A stretch of DNA of 64,000 nt, from assembly GCF_030697375.1 (NCBI RefSeq), contig NZ_JAUYQD010000055.1:1-64000 (forward strand), read 5' to 3'. Position numbers and translations under genes: made by a program. The stretch is from Rhodoferax sp. (GTDB lineage Bacteria; Pseudomonadota; Gammaproteobacteria; Burkholderiales; Burkholderiaceae_C). Below the pieces are notes generated by a model, which ran no database searches, was not told the DNA's origin, and was given only the letters and a program-made list of their open reading frames with translations. Shown piece by piece: positions 33,326 through 43,696 of the stretch. The number at the start of each line of letters is the position of its first letter. Position 1 is the stretch's first letter.

Positions 33326-36300
33326 TTAAAAACTTTCCGGCGAATGCTCATCCGCTTTGGCGGCCAGCAAACGCTCCAACGGCTGGCGCCCCCAGCGCCA
33401 GAACATCAGCGGCGTGAGCAAGGTGTCCAGCAAGGTCGAACTGATCAGCCCTCCAAAAATCACCACCGCCACCGGGTGCAATACCTCCTTGCCGGGGGCG
33501 TCTGCCGACACCAGCAGCGGCACCAGGGCGAAGGCTGCCACCAACGCGGTCATCAGCACGGGCGTCAAACGCTCCAAGGAGCCGCGCACGATCATCCTTT
33601 GGCCGAAGGTTTCCCCTTCGAAGGCGCACAGGTTGATGTAGTGGCTGATCTTCAAAATGCCGTTGCGCGTGGATATTCCGGTCAAGGTGATGAATCCCAC
33701 CAAAGCCGCCACGGACAGCGGCTGCCCGGAAATCCACAACGCAATCACACTGCCCACCAAGGCCAGTGGAATGTTGCCCATGATGATGAGCGTCAACGCG
33801 GTGGACCGGTAGCGGCTGTACAGGACCAGAAAGATCATGGTGAGCGACACCGTGGCCAGCAATGCAATCAATTGGGCGGCCTGCTCCTGGGCTTGGAACT
33901 GGCCCTCGAGCGCGGTGAAATAGCCCTCGGGTAGCGGCTTGGACGCCAGCTCGGCGCGGATGGCGTCGATCACGCGCGACATGTCACTGCCGTCCGTGTT
34001 CGCAGAAATCACGATGCGCCGACGCGAGTTTTCCCGGCTGACCTGGTTGGGGCCCTCGCCGTCTTCAATCCGCGCAAGCCGGGACAAGGGCACGGCTCCG
34101 GTGGGGGTCTCGATCAAGAGGTTCGACAACTCCTGCAAACTGCGGCCACTCTCCGGCAGGCGCACCACCAAGTCAAAGCGCCGGTTGCCTTCCACGACTT
34201 GCGTGACACGCTCGCCCTCGATCATCTGCTCTAGCGAACGCAGTAAGGCTCCCGGGGCCAGGCCGTATTGGGCCACTTGTTCGTAGTCCACATGGATTTT
34301 TATCTGCGGAATCAAGACCTGCTTCTCAACCGCCAGGTCGGTAACGCCCGGTATTTGGGCCAGCCGGGTGCGTAAATCACCTGCCAGACTGCGCAAGGTA
34401 TCCAGGTCGTCCCCATACACCTTCAGGGCAATTTGGGCCCGCACGCCCGACAGCAGGTGGTCCAGGCGGTGCGAGATGGGCTGCCCCACGTTGCTGACGG
34501 CTGGCAGCACGGCTAAGCGGGTGCGTAAATCGTTGATGATCTCTTCGCGGCTGCGTTCGGAGGCCTTCAAATCCACATCCATCTCGGTGTAGTGCACACC
34601 TTCGGCGTGTTCGTCCAGCTCGGCGCGTCCCGTGCGCCGCCCCACTTGGGTGACCTCGGGCACAGCGGCCACGATTTGCTCGGCCAAGGCAGCGATGCGG
34701 TTGGATTCGGCCAAGGAGGTGCCTGGGTTCAACACCACATTGACCGTCAGCGTTCCTTCGTTAAAGGGCGGCAAAAACGCCCTGGGGAAAAAGGGGATGG
34801 TTGCAGCCGCCACCAGCACTGCAGCCAATGCGGTGATCAGCAGGGCACGCGTATGGCCAAACGACCAATGCAGCAAGGCCGCATCCCAGCGTTTGAGGCG
34901 GATCACCAGCGGGCTGTCGCCGTGCCCCATTTGCTTCATCTTCGGCAGCAAATACAGCGCCATGACGGGGGTGATGGTGACGGACACGACCATGCTCGCC
35001 AGGATGGACACGATGTAGGCAATCCCTAGGGGCGTGAACAGGCGTCCCTCAATACCCGGCAGCACAAACAGCGGCACGAAGACCAGCACAATGATGACGG
35101 TGGCATACACAATCGCGGAGCGCACCTCCAGGGTCGCACTGGCAATCACTTCCTGCACCGGGCGGGGGACTGGGAGCGCGCTGTTGAGTTTGAGGCGGCG
35201 CAGCACGTTTTCCACGCCGACCACCGCGTCGTCCACCAACTCACCAATGGCAATGGCCAAGCCCCCCAGGGTCATGGTGTTGATGGACAGCCCGAAGTAG
35301 TGAAACACCAGTGCCGTGACCAGCAAGGACACAGGAATCGCCGTCAAGGAAATCAGTGTGGTGCGGACATTGAGCAAAAACAGGAACAGAATCACCGCCA
35401 CCAAGATGGCGCCGTCGCGCAGCGCTTCCTGCACGTTGGAGACCGAGTGCTCGATGAAATCCGCTTGCTTAAAGAGGAACTGCGGGGCCTCCACGCCTGC
35501 TGGCAGGTTTTTGCCCAATTCGCTGACGGCCCGCTCCACCTCCCGCGTGACCGTCACACTGTCGGCGCTGGGTTGCTTTTGCACCGACAGAATCACCGCC
35601 GGTTTCCCGTTGTAGCCCGCATCGCCGCGTTTGAGCGCGGGCGCCAATTTGACGTCCGCCACTTGCTTCAACAAAATGGCCTGCCCATTCTTGACCGCGA
35701 CTACGACGTTTTGCAGGTCTTCCAGGCGGCTGGTACGGCCAATCTGGCGGATCAGGTACTCACGGCCCTGGGATTCCAAAAATCCACCGCTGGTGTTGGC
35801 GCCAAAATCCCGCAACGCCGCCTCCAGTTTTTCGCGCTCGACATGCAGCGCTTGCAATTGGGTGGGTTTGATCTCCACCCGGTATTGCCGCACCTCACCA
35901 CCAATGGGGGTCACTTGCGCCACGCCGGGAATGGTCAGCAAACGCGGCCGCATCACCCAGTCGGCGTATTCACGCACCTGCATGGGGCTGACTTTGGACG
36001 GGTCCGCAGGCAGGGCCAGCAGCAGGATCTCTCCCATGATGGACGAGATGGGGCCCAGTTGGGGGACCACCCCGGGTGGCAACTGTTCGCGCACCAGATT
36101 CAGCCGTTCGCTGATTTGTTGGCGATTGCGGTAAATGTCGGAGCCCCACTCGAACTCCACGTAAATGATGGACAGGCCAATGCCGGATACGGAGCGGACC
36201 CGGGTCACGCCAGGCATGCCGTTCATGCTGGATTCCACCGGAAAGGTGACCAGTTGCTCGACTTCTTCCGGGGCCATGCCTCCGGCCTCGGTCATCAGAG

Positions 36301-36442
36301 TGACGGTGGGCTTGTTCAGGTCGGGAAACACATCGACCGGCATCTTCTGGACCGTCAATACACCGTAAATGACCAGCAGCAGTGAAACGCCCAGCACGAT
36401 CAGGCGTTGGCGCAGGCTGGTGTGGATGATGAAATCAAACAT
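33326..36442 (-). CDS. CusA/CzcA-family heavy-metal RND permease
   Basis: The proton-driven inner-membrane pump of a tripartite metal exporter, 1038 residues with 12 helices and two large periplasmic loops. Helix 4 carries GELVDDAVVGVENVLRRL near residue 405; acidic residues there drive proton coupling. The motif differs somewhat from CusA and CzcA, so the metal is not decided by it. The operon, the DUF411 protein and the CusRS-like regulator favour Cu/Ag. It follows the membrane-fusion gene by 48 bases. Confidence 0.9.
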   Translation of the reverse strand: MFDFIIHTSLRQRLIVLGVSLLLVIYGVLTVQKMPVDVFPDLNKPTVTLMTEAGGMAPEEVEQLVTFPVESSMNGMPGVTRVRSVSGIGLSIIYVEFEWGSDIYRNRQQISERLNLVREQLPPGVVPQLGPISSIMGEILLLALPADPSKVSPMQVREYADWVMRPRLLTIPGVAQVTPIGGEVRQYRVEIKPTQLQALHVEREKLEAALRDFGANTSGGFLESQGREYLIRQIGRTSRLEDLQNVVVAVKNGQAILLKQVADVKLAPALKRGDAGYNGKPAVILSVQKQPSADSVTVTREVERAVSELGKNLPAGVEAPQFLFKQADFIEHSVSNVQEALRDGAILVAVILFLFLLNVRTTLISLTAIPVSLLVTALVFHYFGLSINTMTLGGLAIAIGELVDDAVVGVENVLRRLKLNSALPVPRPVQEVIASATLEVRSAIVYATVIIVLVFVPLFVLPGIEGRLFTPLGIAYIVSILASMVVSVTITPVMALYLLPKMKQMGHGDSPLVIRLKRWDAALLHWSFGHTRALLITALAAVLVAAATIPFFPRAFLPPFNEGTLTVNVVLNPGTSLAESNRIAALAEQIVAAVPEVTQVGRRTGRAELDEHAEGVHYTEMDVDLKASERSREEIINDLRTRLAVLPAVSNVGQPISHRLDHLLSGVRAQIALKVYGDDLDTLRSLAGDLRTRLAQIPGVTDLAVEKQVLIPQIKIHVDYEQVAQYGLAPGALLRSLEQMIEGERVTQVVEGNRRFDLVVRLPESGRSLQELSNLLIETPTGAVPLSRLARIEDGEGPNQVSRENSRRRIVISANTDGSDMSRVIDAIRAELASKPLPEGYFTALEGQFQAQEQAAQLIALLATVSLTMIFLVLYSRYRSTALTLIIMGNIPLALVGSVIALWISGQPLSVAALVGFITLTGISTRNGILKISHYINLCAFEGETFGQRMIVRGSLERLTPVLMTALVAAFALVPLLVSADAPGKEVLHPVAVVIFGGLISSTLLDTLLTPLMFWRWGRQPLERLLAAKADEHSPESF

Positions 36443-36490
36443 CGCGTCGCGCCTCGGGTCGTTTGGGAGAGAGGTTCGAAACGCGGCGCA

Positions 36491-37639
36491 TCATTTCACC
36501 TGTGCCAGCAAGCCAGCACCCTCCACGACGACCCGTTCACCCTTGGCCAAGCCAGAGCTGACCAGCACATGGCCCGCAACCAGCGCCTGCGAATGGACCT
36601 TGCGCAGCACAAACCGCTCTGGTGCGGTATGCACCCACACCGATGCCTGGTTCGCACTACCTTTGACCAGGGCGGCTTGGGCAATGGCGGCACCCTTAAT
36701 CACTTGTGTGGTTTGGGCAATCACCTTCACCGGTTGGCCCACGGCCACGGAAGTTTTCCCCCCTTTGACACGAAAGAGCAATGGGATGGCTTGTTCGCGC
36801 AACTGCCGGCCAGCGCCCACATACTGCAGCTCCAGCGAGCCGCCAGGAATCACGGCGTTGGCCGAAGTCAAACCATCCAGAACCGTGGCGTCATACGCCA
36901 GTGCCTCCACACCCAGGCGGGTGGGGTCCACTACCTCAAACAAAACATCTTTGGCGTCCACCACCTGCCCGATGACCGCGTGCACTGCGCTGACAACGCC
37001 CGACACCGGTGCCAGCATGGCTTCCAGAGCTTTTGCCCCTCCAGACAAAGCGGTGTGGCGCTTCTTGAGTGAATCCCACTCGATACGCGCAGCCTCCATG
37101 GCGGATTGCGGAACGGACCCTTCCAATTGCGCGTAGCGCTGAACCTTGCGCTCTGCAATGGCCAACTGGGACTCCAACTCGGCCAGTTGTGCCTGGTTGT
37201 TGCCTCGCTCCATGCTGCTGATTTGTGGACGCACATAGGCCAAGATCTGCCCCCTGCTCACCCTTTGCCCCAGTGTGGGCATCCCCTTGGGGCCAGGCTC
37301 TATACGCCCGGCCTGGCTGGCCTGCACGACACCCCCGGCATTGGCATCGGCAACGATCTTGCCGCTGAATTCGACGGTGGCGGCGGTTTCACGCAAGTCC
37401 ACCAGCACGGTGCGCAACCCCAATTGATGCTGCACCACCTTGGGAACAAACAGGCTGCCATCGGCCAAGCGTTGTGCGGCCACCAGCTCTTGCGGTGCGC
37501 CGGACCCCGTTGTAACCGGTGCCTTTGCTGCGACCGTTGGCTGGTCTTTGCTGTGGTCCTCGTCCCCGTGGGCCATGGCCTGGGCGCAAAGGCCCAGCGC
37601 AACGCATGCCGCGATGCCAAATCTAATCGTCGTTTTCAT
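36491..37639 (-). CDS. Membrane-fusion protein of the metal exporter (CusB-like)
   Basis: The 382-residue periplasmic adaptor links the RND pump to the outer-membrane channel. A signal peptide (MKTTIRFGIAACVALGL) is followed by a His/Asp-rich mature start (HGDEDHSKDQ). Then come barrel-sandwich halves (GGVVQASQAGRIEPGPKG and APVSGVVSAVHAVIGQVV) flanking a helical hairpin (about 145-200) and a beta-barrel domain. The C-terminal VVVEGAGLLAQVK is typical of HlyD/CusB adaptors. It sits between the anchored periplasmic protein and the pump. Confidence 0.88.
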   Translation of the reverse strand: MKTTIRFGIAACVALGLCAQAMAHGDEDHSKDQPTVAAKAPVTTGSGAPQELVAAQRLADGSLFVPKVVQHQLGLRTVLVDLRETAATVEFSGKIVADANAGGVVQASQAGRIEPGPKGMPTLGQRVSRGQILAYVRPQISSMERGNNQAQLAELESQLAIAERKVQRYAQLEGSVPQSAMEAARIEWDSLKKRHTALSGGAKALEAMLAPVSGVVSAVHAVIGQVVDAKDVLFEVVDPTRLGVEALAYDATVLDGLTSANAVIPGGSLELQYVGAGRQLREQAIPLLFRVKGGKTSVAVGQPVKVIAQTTQVIKGAAIAQAALVKGSANQASVWVHTAPERFVLRKVHSQALVAGHVLVSSGLAKGERVVVEGAGLLAQVK

Positions 37640-37705
37640 GGTGCTGTTCGATTCATGTTGTCTAAAAAGTGGCGCGGCCCGCTGGAGGCGCGCAGGGTGG
37701 TGTGC

Positions 37706-38284
37706 TTAACGTGGATGTTTGCGAGCCCATTGACGGCGGCGTACCGCCACCAGTCCAAGGCCTGCGATCAGCACCACGGCGGAGAGCGTCCATGTCGCCC
37801 ACTTGCTCCAGCCATGAACGTGTGCAACTTTTTCAACGGGGGCGGTGATATCCAATGTGGCCGCCAACAGATCAGCGGTATCACCCGCTTGCACCGAAAA
37901 GCTCAGCGGATGGGCGCCCGGGACCGCGAGCGCATCGGCTTTGACGGTGTAAACACCGGGCGCAAGCTGCTGTGCCACCGCTTTCAATACGGAGCCGCTT
38001 TCCACTTCTATCTGGGCATCCACCACGGGTGTATTGGTCGCAAAACGGTCCAAGGTGAGCGTCAGGGTCGCGCCATGGAGTTGGGCCACCAGTTCAAAGT
38101 CTTCCGTCTGTGCATACGCACGTGGAGCCCTACTGGCACCCGTCACCTGCGGGGCATCGCCTCCATGGTCCTCGCCACCGTGGGCCCAGGCGTTCCACGC
38201 TGCACTTGCCAGCAGCGCACTGAGAACAACACGCTTGACAATCTCCCTTGCCGGAAAAATGGGATGGCGAAAGGCATGGATCAA
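37706..38284 (-). CDS. Membrane-anchored periplasmic protein of the metal exporter operon
   Basis: A 192-residue protein with an N-terminal export signal (VVLSALLASAAWNAWA), a His-rich mature start (HGGEDHGG), an all-beta periplasmic domain and a C-terminal anchor (WATWTLSAVVLIAGLGLVAV) followed by basic residues. No family name was recognised; similar proteins are found in CzcABC/CusABC-type operons. The start is TTG at 38284, overlapping the channel-gene stop, so its true start could be slightly downstream near the GGGAG at about 38245. Confidence 0.65.
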   Translation of the reverse strand: MIHAFRHPIFPAREIVKRVVLSALLASAAWNAWAHGGEDHGGDAPQVTGASRAPRAYAQTEDFELVAQLHGATLTLTLDRFATNTPVVDAQIEVESGSVLKAVAQQLAPGVYTVKADALAVPGAHPLSFSVQAGDTADLLAATLDITAPVEKVAHVHGWSKWATWTLSAVVLIAGLGLVAVRRRQWARKHPR

Positions 38285-39483
38285 GGCAAAACTCCTAGGG
38301 ATTGGTTGACGCGGGACAGTGCAGCGTGTCCGCTGATTTGTTGCCGGCGCAGCAGCGCCTGCGCATCGAAATCGGCCATGCGTGCGCGCAGCAAGGCCGG
38401 CAAATCAGATTCGCCCAGCGAGAAGGACTTCTCGACCAGGGCCAGGTTGTCCTGCGTGAGGGAGGCGCGCTTTTTCGCCACCTCCAACTGGTGTTGGGCG
38501 GCCTTCATCAGACGCTGGGCCGTGTCCTTCGCGGAGGCCATACGCCGCTGGACTTGTGTGTACTCCGTTTCAGCCTGCAGCATTTCCGCGCGATGACCAG
38601 CCACCTCTTGGCGCACGCGGGCTCCCATGGAAAACGGTATCGTGAGTTTGATACCCAAGGCATCGGCGAATACATCTGAAAAATCAGCACGTTCACGAAC
38701 CAGGCGCACCGCCAATGTGGGTGCCTCCCGCGGACTTTGCTGCGTCAAAGCAAGCTTTGCACCCGCAACTTCCCTGCTGGCTGCAGCGGCCAGCACTTGC
38801 GGATGTGTGTCCAACGACGGCTCCTCCGTTGGCAAGGTCTCCGCAGGCAGTGGGTCGGGAGGCATGGCCCCCGTTAACAAATGGAAGTCTTGTTCAGCCT
38901 GTTCCAGGGTGGACTGCGCCTCATCCAGCTCGGCCTGGGCTGAGAGTTGCTCGACCTGGGCAAGGTTGGCGTCCACACGCGCCAATTCGCCGGCCCGCAA
39001 GCGCCGTTCCATATCCGAGGCCAGCACCTGGGCGGCCTGGTGCCGGGCGGCGGCCAAGGCGTGCTTGCTTCGCGCCACGGCAACGGCCCACCAAACTTCG
39101 CGCACCTCACCTGCGAGCTGCAGGCGCAACGCAAGTTGTTGGGCATCAAGTTCCTTTTGGATCGCCGTCGCCTCGGCTTGGCGTGCATGGCGCTGGCCTG
39201 GCAGCCACAAGGGGGTTTCAAGCTCCACTTCCCATTCTTGTTTGCCACGGTTGGCGGTGGCTTGATCGCCCACCGTGGCAAGCGATACCGACGCCGGTCC
39301 TGGGGTTAAACCATCGGCCATCTCAGCACGCGCCTGGATCTCGGACTGGCGTAGGCCGCTGGCAAGCGCCAGCGGATGGCGACTCCAAGCCTGCTCCAAG
39401 GCCATCGCCATCGTCTGCGAGCGCGCCGGCCATGCGATTGCCAGCAGACTCCACAGGATGGGAAAGACAAGTTTTTTATTCAT
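38281..39483 (-). CDS. TolC-like outer-membrane channel of the metal exporter (CusC-like)
   Basis: A 400-residue outer-membrane efflux protein of the TolC family: signal peptide (MNKKLVFPILWSLLAIAWPA), then two repeats of long amphipathic coiled helices (about 90-190 and 290-390) interrupted by short beta segments, as expected for the trimeric tunnel. No lipobox was seen. It is the first gene of the exporter operon, 65 bases from a CusR-like box shared with the divergent regulator genes. Confidence 0.85.
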   Translation of the reverse strand: MNKKLVFPILWSLLAIAWPARSQTMAMALEQAWSRHPLALASGLRQSEIQARAEMADGLTPGPASVSLATVGDQATANRGKQEWEVELETPLWLPGQRHARQAEATAIQKELDAQQLALRLQLAGEVREVWWAVAVARSKHALAAARHQAAQVLASDMERRLRAGELARVDANLAQVEQLSAQAELDEAQSTLEQAEQDFHLLTGAMPPDPLPAETLPTEEPSLDTHPQVLAAAASREVAGAKLALTQQSPREAPTLAVRLVRERADFSDVFADALGIKLTIPFSMGARVRQEVAGHRAEMLQAETEYTQVQRRMASAKDTAQRLMKAAQHQLEVAKKRASLTQDNLALVEKSFSLGESDLPALLRARMADFDAQALLRRQQISGHAALSRVNQSLGVLP

Positions 39484-39547
39484 CGACGCGGTAGGGGGAA
39501 CGGTTGCAAAGGTTGGGCATGATGCAGAGGTCCCGCCGTCAGATCGC

Positions 39548-39573
39548 TGACAGCGACATTACAGTTCTGTCAT
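39548..39573. promoter_or_regulatory. CusR-like operator, copy 1 (between exporter operon and cusRS)
   Basis: TGACAGCGACATTACAG followed by TTCTGTCAT lies 65 bases from the channel-gene start and 68 bases from the regulator start. The inner ATTACAG-TT-CTGTCAT is a near-perfect palindrome similar to the CusR/CopR box. The 26-base sequence recurs at 32715-32740, suggesting one regulator for three transcripts. Confidence 0.75.
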
Positions 39574-39640
39574 GTTGCGCGGAACCCGCCTTGCGTGGGC
39601 ACAATCGCACAGGAATGGGTATGTGCATCGGAGGTAAGCC

Positions 39641-40324
39641 ATGAAAATTCTGATCGTCGAGGACGAGTTAAAAACCGGGGACTACCTGAAACAGGGTTTG
39701 TCGGAAGCCGGATTCGTGACCGAATTGGCATCCAACGGCGTGGATGGGTTGCACCAGGCACTGACCGGTGATTTCGATTTGCTGGTGCTGGATGTGATGC
39801 TGCCCGGCTTGAACGGGTGGCAAGTGATGGAGCGATTGCGCCAAAGTGGAAAAAACCTGCCGGTGTTATTCCTCACGGCGAGGGATCAAGTCGAGGACCG
39901 CGTGAAAGGCCTGGAGCTGGGGGCCGACGACTACCTGGTGAAACCGTTTGCGTTTTCGGAGTTGTTGGCACGTGTGCGTACGCTGTTGCGCCGGGGCAAG
40001 AATGGCTTGGAGCCCAGCATTTTGCAAGCTGCCAACTTGGAGCTGGATTTGTTGCGCCGACGCGTGGTCAGGGCGGGCAACCGCATAGAACTCACCGCCA
40101 AGGAGTTTGCCCTGCTGGAACTCTTGCTGCGCCGCCAGGGGGAAGTGCTGCCGCGCTCCATGATCGCCTCGCAGGTCTGGGACATGAACTTTGACAGTGA
40201 CACGAATGTGATTGAAGTCGCGATTCGCCGTCTGCGCGCCAAGGTGGACGATCCCTATGAGCCCAAGCTGATTCGCACCGCGCGAGGCATGGGTTATGTA
40301 CTTGAGGTGCCCGAAGGTACATGA
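39641..40324 (+). CDS. cusR: Heavy-metal response regulator, OmpR/PhoB family (CusR/CopR-like)
   Basis: A 227-residue two-component regulator. The receiver domain has the acidic pair VEDE, the phospho-acceptor Asp in [11 protein letters not shown] near residue 51, the Thr/Ala switch in FLTARD and the Lys in VKPFAF. The C-terminal winged helix (about 130-225) shows [14 protein letters not shown] and [30 protein letters not shown]. The pattern is that of the CusR/CopR/CzcR group. It overlaps the kinase gene by four bases and diverges from the exporter operon. Confidence 0.9.
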   Translation: MKILIVEDELKTGDYLKQGLSEAGFVTELASNGVDGLHQALTGDFDLLVLDVMLPGLNGWQVMERLRQSGKNLPVLFLTARDQVEDRVKGLELGADDYLVKPFAFSELLARVRTLLRRGKNGLEPSILQAANLELDLLRRRVVRAGNRIELTAKEFALLELLLRRQGEVLPRSMIASQVWDMNFDSDTNVIEVAIRRLRAKVDDPYEPKLIRTARGMGYVLEVPEGT

Positions 40325-41754
40325 CACAGCGCCTGTCTCTCACCGCCAGATTGACCCTGCTCTTTGCGATGGGTTCCAGCACCGTACTGTTGGTGTTGGG
40401 ATGGTTGACAGGGGTTGCCATTGACCGGCATTTTGAACAGCTGGATTTCGACGCACTTGCGGGCAAGATGCTGTTGGCCCAGCACGCCATTGAGCGTGTG
40501 AAATCGGAGCGGGATTTTGACACCCTGCAGTCCCAGTTGAGCGATGCGCTGGTTGGACACCACGATTTGGTGGTCCAGGTGCTGGGTCCCACCGGGGAAG
40601 TGCTGCTGGCTTCTAAGGGCATTGCCTTCCCCCCTGAATGGTTGACCTCTGCGCCGCACGGTCAGACAAAAGCGCTGCTGGAGTGGTCGCAGGGTGAGCG
40701 GAGTTTTCGGGGCATGGCGCTTGCAATATCCACCGCCATACCGCGTTGGCAACCTTTGGTGGTCGCTGTGGCGGTGGACATGGAGCACCACAATGTGTTC
40801 ATGCGCAGTCTGATGCGGGCGCTGTGGGTCTTTGTGGCGTGTGCGGCCTTGGCCACCGGGGTATTGGGGTGGTTGGCGGCCAGCCGGGGGCTGGCACCCC
40901 TGCGAACCATGCGGGAGCGGGCTACGGCGGTGACTGCCCACAAACTCGACCAGCGACTGTCGGTGGATGCGGTGCCGCCAGAATTGGCCGAGTTGGCCAC
41001 CTCCTTGAATGAAATGCTGGCGCGCTTGGAAGACGCTTTTCACCGCTTGTCGGACTTTTCATCCGATATTGCCCATGAACTCCGCACCCCGGTCAGCAAT
41101 TTGATGACCGAGACCCACGTTGCATTGTCACGTCCTCGGGATGCGGCGAGCTACCGAACCACCTTGGAGTCCAACGCCGAGGAGTACGAGCGTCTCGCGC
41201 GGATGATCTCCGATATGCTGTTTCTCGCCAAGGCCGAATATGGCCAGATGAGCGACTGGATTGTTGAACATGGTGAATCCGTCCATTTGGCGCAGGAAGT
41301 GCGCGATTTGTTCGAGTTTTATGAAGCTCTGGCCGAGGAAAAAGGCGTTCATCTGGAACTGCGGGGCGCCTGCAGCGCCTGGGGTGATCGGCTGATGTTG
41401 CGCCGCGCGGTAAGCAACCTGTTGTCCAATGCTTTGCGCTACACCCCGCGTGCAGGCACGGTGCTCGTGTGTTTGTCTGAAGGCGACGGGGTGAGCAGCT
41501 TGACGGTGGAAAATCCCGGCCAAACCATCCCCGAGCATCAGTTGCTGCGTTTGTTTGAGCGGTTTTACCGTGCAGACCCGTCGCGTCAACAAGCCACAGG
41601 CGAGGGAACCGGGCTGGGATTGGCGATTACACAGGCCATCGTGCGTGCGCATCAAGGGCAAATTTTTGCGTCTTCAGACGCAGGGAAAACCTGTTTTTCG
41701 ATCCAACTTCCGCAAACACCGGACCAGCCGGAGTGCACAGATTTATTGGTCTGA
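40321..41754 (+). CDS. cusS: Heavy-metal sensor histidine kinase (CusS-like)
   Basis: A 477-residue kinase with an N-terminal helix (about 14-33), a periplasmic sensor domain (about 34-160), a second helix (about 165-185), HAMP, the HisKA box with phospho-accepting His in [15 protein letters not shown] near residue 257, and the HATPase motifs NLLSNALRY and [10 protein letters not shown]. This is the heavy-metal sensor kinase layout. The periplasmic part has several His, as expected if it senses Cu or Ag. The gene ends 12 bases into the convergent racemase gene. Confidence 0.9.
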   Translation: MTQRLSLTARLTLLFAMGSSTVLLVLGWLTGVAIDRHFEQLDFDALAGKMLLAQHAIERVKSERDFDTLQSQLSDALVGHHDLVVQVLGPTGEVLLASKGIAFPPEWLTSAPHGQTKALLEWSQGERSFRGMALAISTAIPRWQPLVVAVAVDMEHHNVFMRSLMRALWVFVACAALATGVLGWLAASRGLAPLRTMRERATAVTAHKLDQRLSVDAVPPELAELATSLNEMLARLEDAFHRLSDFSSDIAHELRTPVSNLMTETHVALSRPRDAASYRTTLESNAEEYERLARMISDMLFLAKAEYGQMSDWIVEHGESVHLAQEVRDLFEFYEALAEEKGVHLELRGACSAWGDRLMLRRAVSNLLSNALRYTPRAGTVLVCLSEGDGVSSLTVENPGQTIPEHQLLRLFERFYRADPSRQQATGEGTGLGLAITQAIVRAHQGQIFASSDAGKTCFSIQLPQTPDQPECTDLLV

Positions 41755-42441
41755 AAGCGCCGCTTCTGCCGCCGCCCGTGCATGGATGGCGGTGGTGTCA
41801 AACAGCGGAACCGCCGAGTCCTGCTGATCGAGCAGCAGCGAAATCTCGGTGCACCCCAGGATGATGGCCGTGGCGCCCTGTTCCACCAGATTGGCCATGA
41901 TTCTGCGGTATTCGCTGCGCGATGCAGGTGAGACGACCCCGAGGCACAGTTCCTCGTAAATGATGCGATGGACGGTGTCGCGGTCGTGCTGCGTCGGCGT
42001 GAACACCTGCAGGCCATGGCGCTCGCTCAGGCGGTCGCGGTAAAAAGCCTGTTCCATGGTGAAGCGTGTACCGAGAAGACCCACGCGGGAGTGCCCTGCC
42101 TGCAGGATCTGAACGGCGGTGGGGTCGGCAATGTGGAGCAGCGGAATCGACACGGCCGCTTCTATGCTGCCCGCCACCTTGTGCATGGTGTTCGTGCACA
42201 GCACCAAAAAGTCCGCCCCCGCCGCTTCCAGCGAACGGGCCACCTGGGCCATCAGGGCGCCAGCGGCCTCCCAATCACCCGCATGCTGGAGCCGTTCAAC
42301 TTCATGGAAATCGACGCTGTACAGGACAATCTTGGCGGAATGCAGCCCGCCCAGGCGCGCCTTGACCGTCTGGTTGATTTGGCGGTAGTACGGAATCGTT
42401 GATTCCCAACTCATGCCGCCGATGAGGCCTATGGTTTTCAT
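41743..42441 (-). CDS. Aspartate/glutamate racemase family protein
   Basis: A 232-residue cofactor-independent amino-acid racemase. Both catalytic cysteines are present, in VLCTNTMHK near residue 82 and LGCTEISLL near 193, and the N-terminus GLIGGMSWESTIPYYRQIN is typical of the AspR/YgeA group. ATG 42441 is supported by AAGGAAC; the open frame extends 22 codons further but without homology. Substrate specificity (Asp, Glu or another) cannot be fixed. It is convergent with the sensor kinase. Confidence 0.9.
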   Translation of the reverse strand: MKTIGLIGGMSWESTIPYYRQINQTVKARLGGLHSAKIVLYSVDFHEVERLQHAGDWEAAGALMAQVARSLEAAGADFLVLCTNTMHKVAGSIEAAVSIPLLHIADPTAVQILQAGHSRVGLLGTRFTMEQAFYRDRLSERHGLQVFTPTQHDRDTVHRIIYEELCLGVVSPASRSEYRRIMANLVEQGATAIILGCTEISLLLDQQDSAVPLFDTTAIHARAAAEAALSDQ

Positions 42442-42536
42442 GCTTGTTCCTTTGGATTCGGGGAGGTTGCGCGGTTGGACGTAAGCCATTTCGCTCCACG
42501 CCATCAAATGGATTCAAGTTCAGGTTTCAACCAGGT

Positions 42537-43550
42537 TCATGAAAGCCCGTCACTTCGGCTGACGACGATCTTTCCTGTTGCCCGTCCGGTCTCGGAATAA
42601 GCAATGGCATTTTTGACCTCGTCGAACGGATAAATCTTGTCGATCGCCGGACGAATGATGCCCTCATCGATAAGTCCCGCTATCTCCGCCAGCTGCTCAC
42701 CGCTTGGCCGCATGAGCATGAAACGATATCGGCACCTGTATTGGTTTGCCACGTGACGAACCTTCCAGCTCATCGCGCGTATCGCGAGTCTCAGGTAAAA
42801 AGGCATAGGCCAATCGCGCGCCAACTCAAGATCGGGAGGGCCGGCAACGGACACCACGATTCCGCCTTCGCGCAAGACGCTGAATGACCTAATCAATGTG
42901 TCTCCACCCAAGGTATCGAAGACCATGTCATAACCGGCAAGGGCTTGTGCGAAGTCCTGGCTCCTATAGTCGATCACTTCGTCCGCGCCCAATGACCGAA
43001 CCAATTCATGCTTCGTCTGGCTTGCAGTTACAGCAACGTAAGCGCCCAGATGCTTGGCCAATTGCACCGCAAACGTTCCGACACCGCCAGCGCCCGCGTG
43101 AATCAACACTTTGTATCCGGGCTTGATGTTGGCGATATCGACCATGGCTTGTCGCGATGTGAGTCCCACCAACGGTAGGGAGGCGGCTTCTTCGAAGGAG
43201 AGACTTTTGGGTTTGAGCGCCACTTCATCCTCATGCACCGCAATCCGTTCAGCGAACGATCCGATCCGCAGTCTATTGGGGCGCGCATAGACTTCATCAC
43301 CGACAGAAAAGCGGCTCACCTCACGGCCCACTGCGGTGACTACACCGGCAAGGTCCGTACCCATCAATAAGGGGAACTGATATTTGACCAAGCGCCGTAG
43401 TTCTCCCTTGCGTACCCTGATGTCGATCGGGTTGATGCTTGCAGCGCGAATATCGACGAGCACGTCCCTTGCACCAACGATGGGCTCAGGAACCGCCCCA
43501 AACTCAAGCACCTCTGGTCCGCCATAGGACCGAATAAACCATGCTTTCAA
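42537..43550 (-). CDS. Zinc-independent quinone oxidoreductase-like protein (MDR superfamily)
   Basis: A 337-residue medium-chain reductase. It has the GroES-like start MKAWFIRSYGGPEVLEF, the substrate-domain GTDLAGVVTAVG, and the NADPH-binding VLIHAGAGGVGTFAVQLAK near residue 147 with YRS as the adenine-phosphate region. Zinc-binding Cys clusters are absent, so it belongs to the quinone oxidoreductase or enoyl reductase branch. The substrate is unknown. It stands alone. Confidence 0.88.
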   Translation of the reverse strand: MKAWFIRSYGGPEVLEFGAVPEPIVGARDVLVDIRAASINPIDIRVRKGELRRLVKYQFPLLMGTDLAGVVTAVGREVSRFSVGDEVYARPNRLRIGSFAERIAVHEDEVALKPKSLSFEEAASLPLVGLTSRQAMVDIANIKPGYKVLIHAGAGGVGTFAVQLAKHLGAYVAVTASQTKHELVRSLGADEVIDYRSQDFAQALAGYDMVFDTLGGDTLIRSFSVLREGGIVVSVAGPPDLELARDWPMPFYLRLAIRAMSWKVRHVANQYRCRYRFMLMRPSGEQLAEIAGLIDEGIIRPAIDKIYPFDEVKNAIAYSETGRATGKIVVSRSDGLS

Positions 43551-43696
43551 TTGGGTCTCCGATGAGAGGCATCAGGAATCAATGGGGCATTTTCATTTCG
43601 AGCGAAGCGCACCTTTTCGGGGCTGTGGCTTAGGGCACCGCAGTGCCGTGATGGAGATGTCAAACTGTTCATCAATGCAGGTCAAGAGGGACGGTC
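43551..43696. other. Intergenic region with no recognised gene
   Basis: 146 bases upstream of the oxidoreductase gene contain no ORF with coding character. The region leads into the possible IS110-type remnant. Nothing regulatory could be pinned down. Confidence 0.4.
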
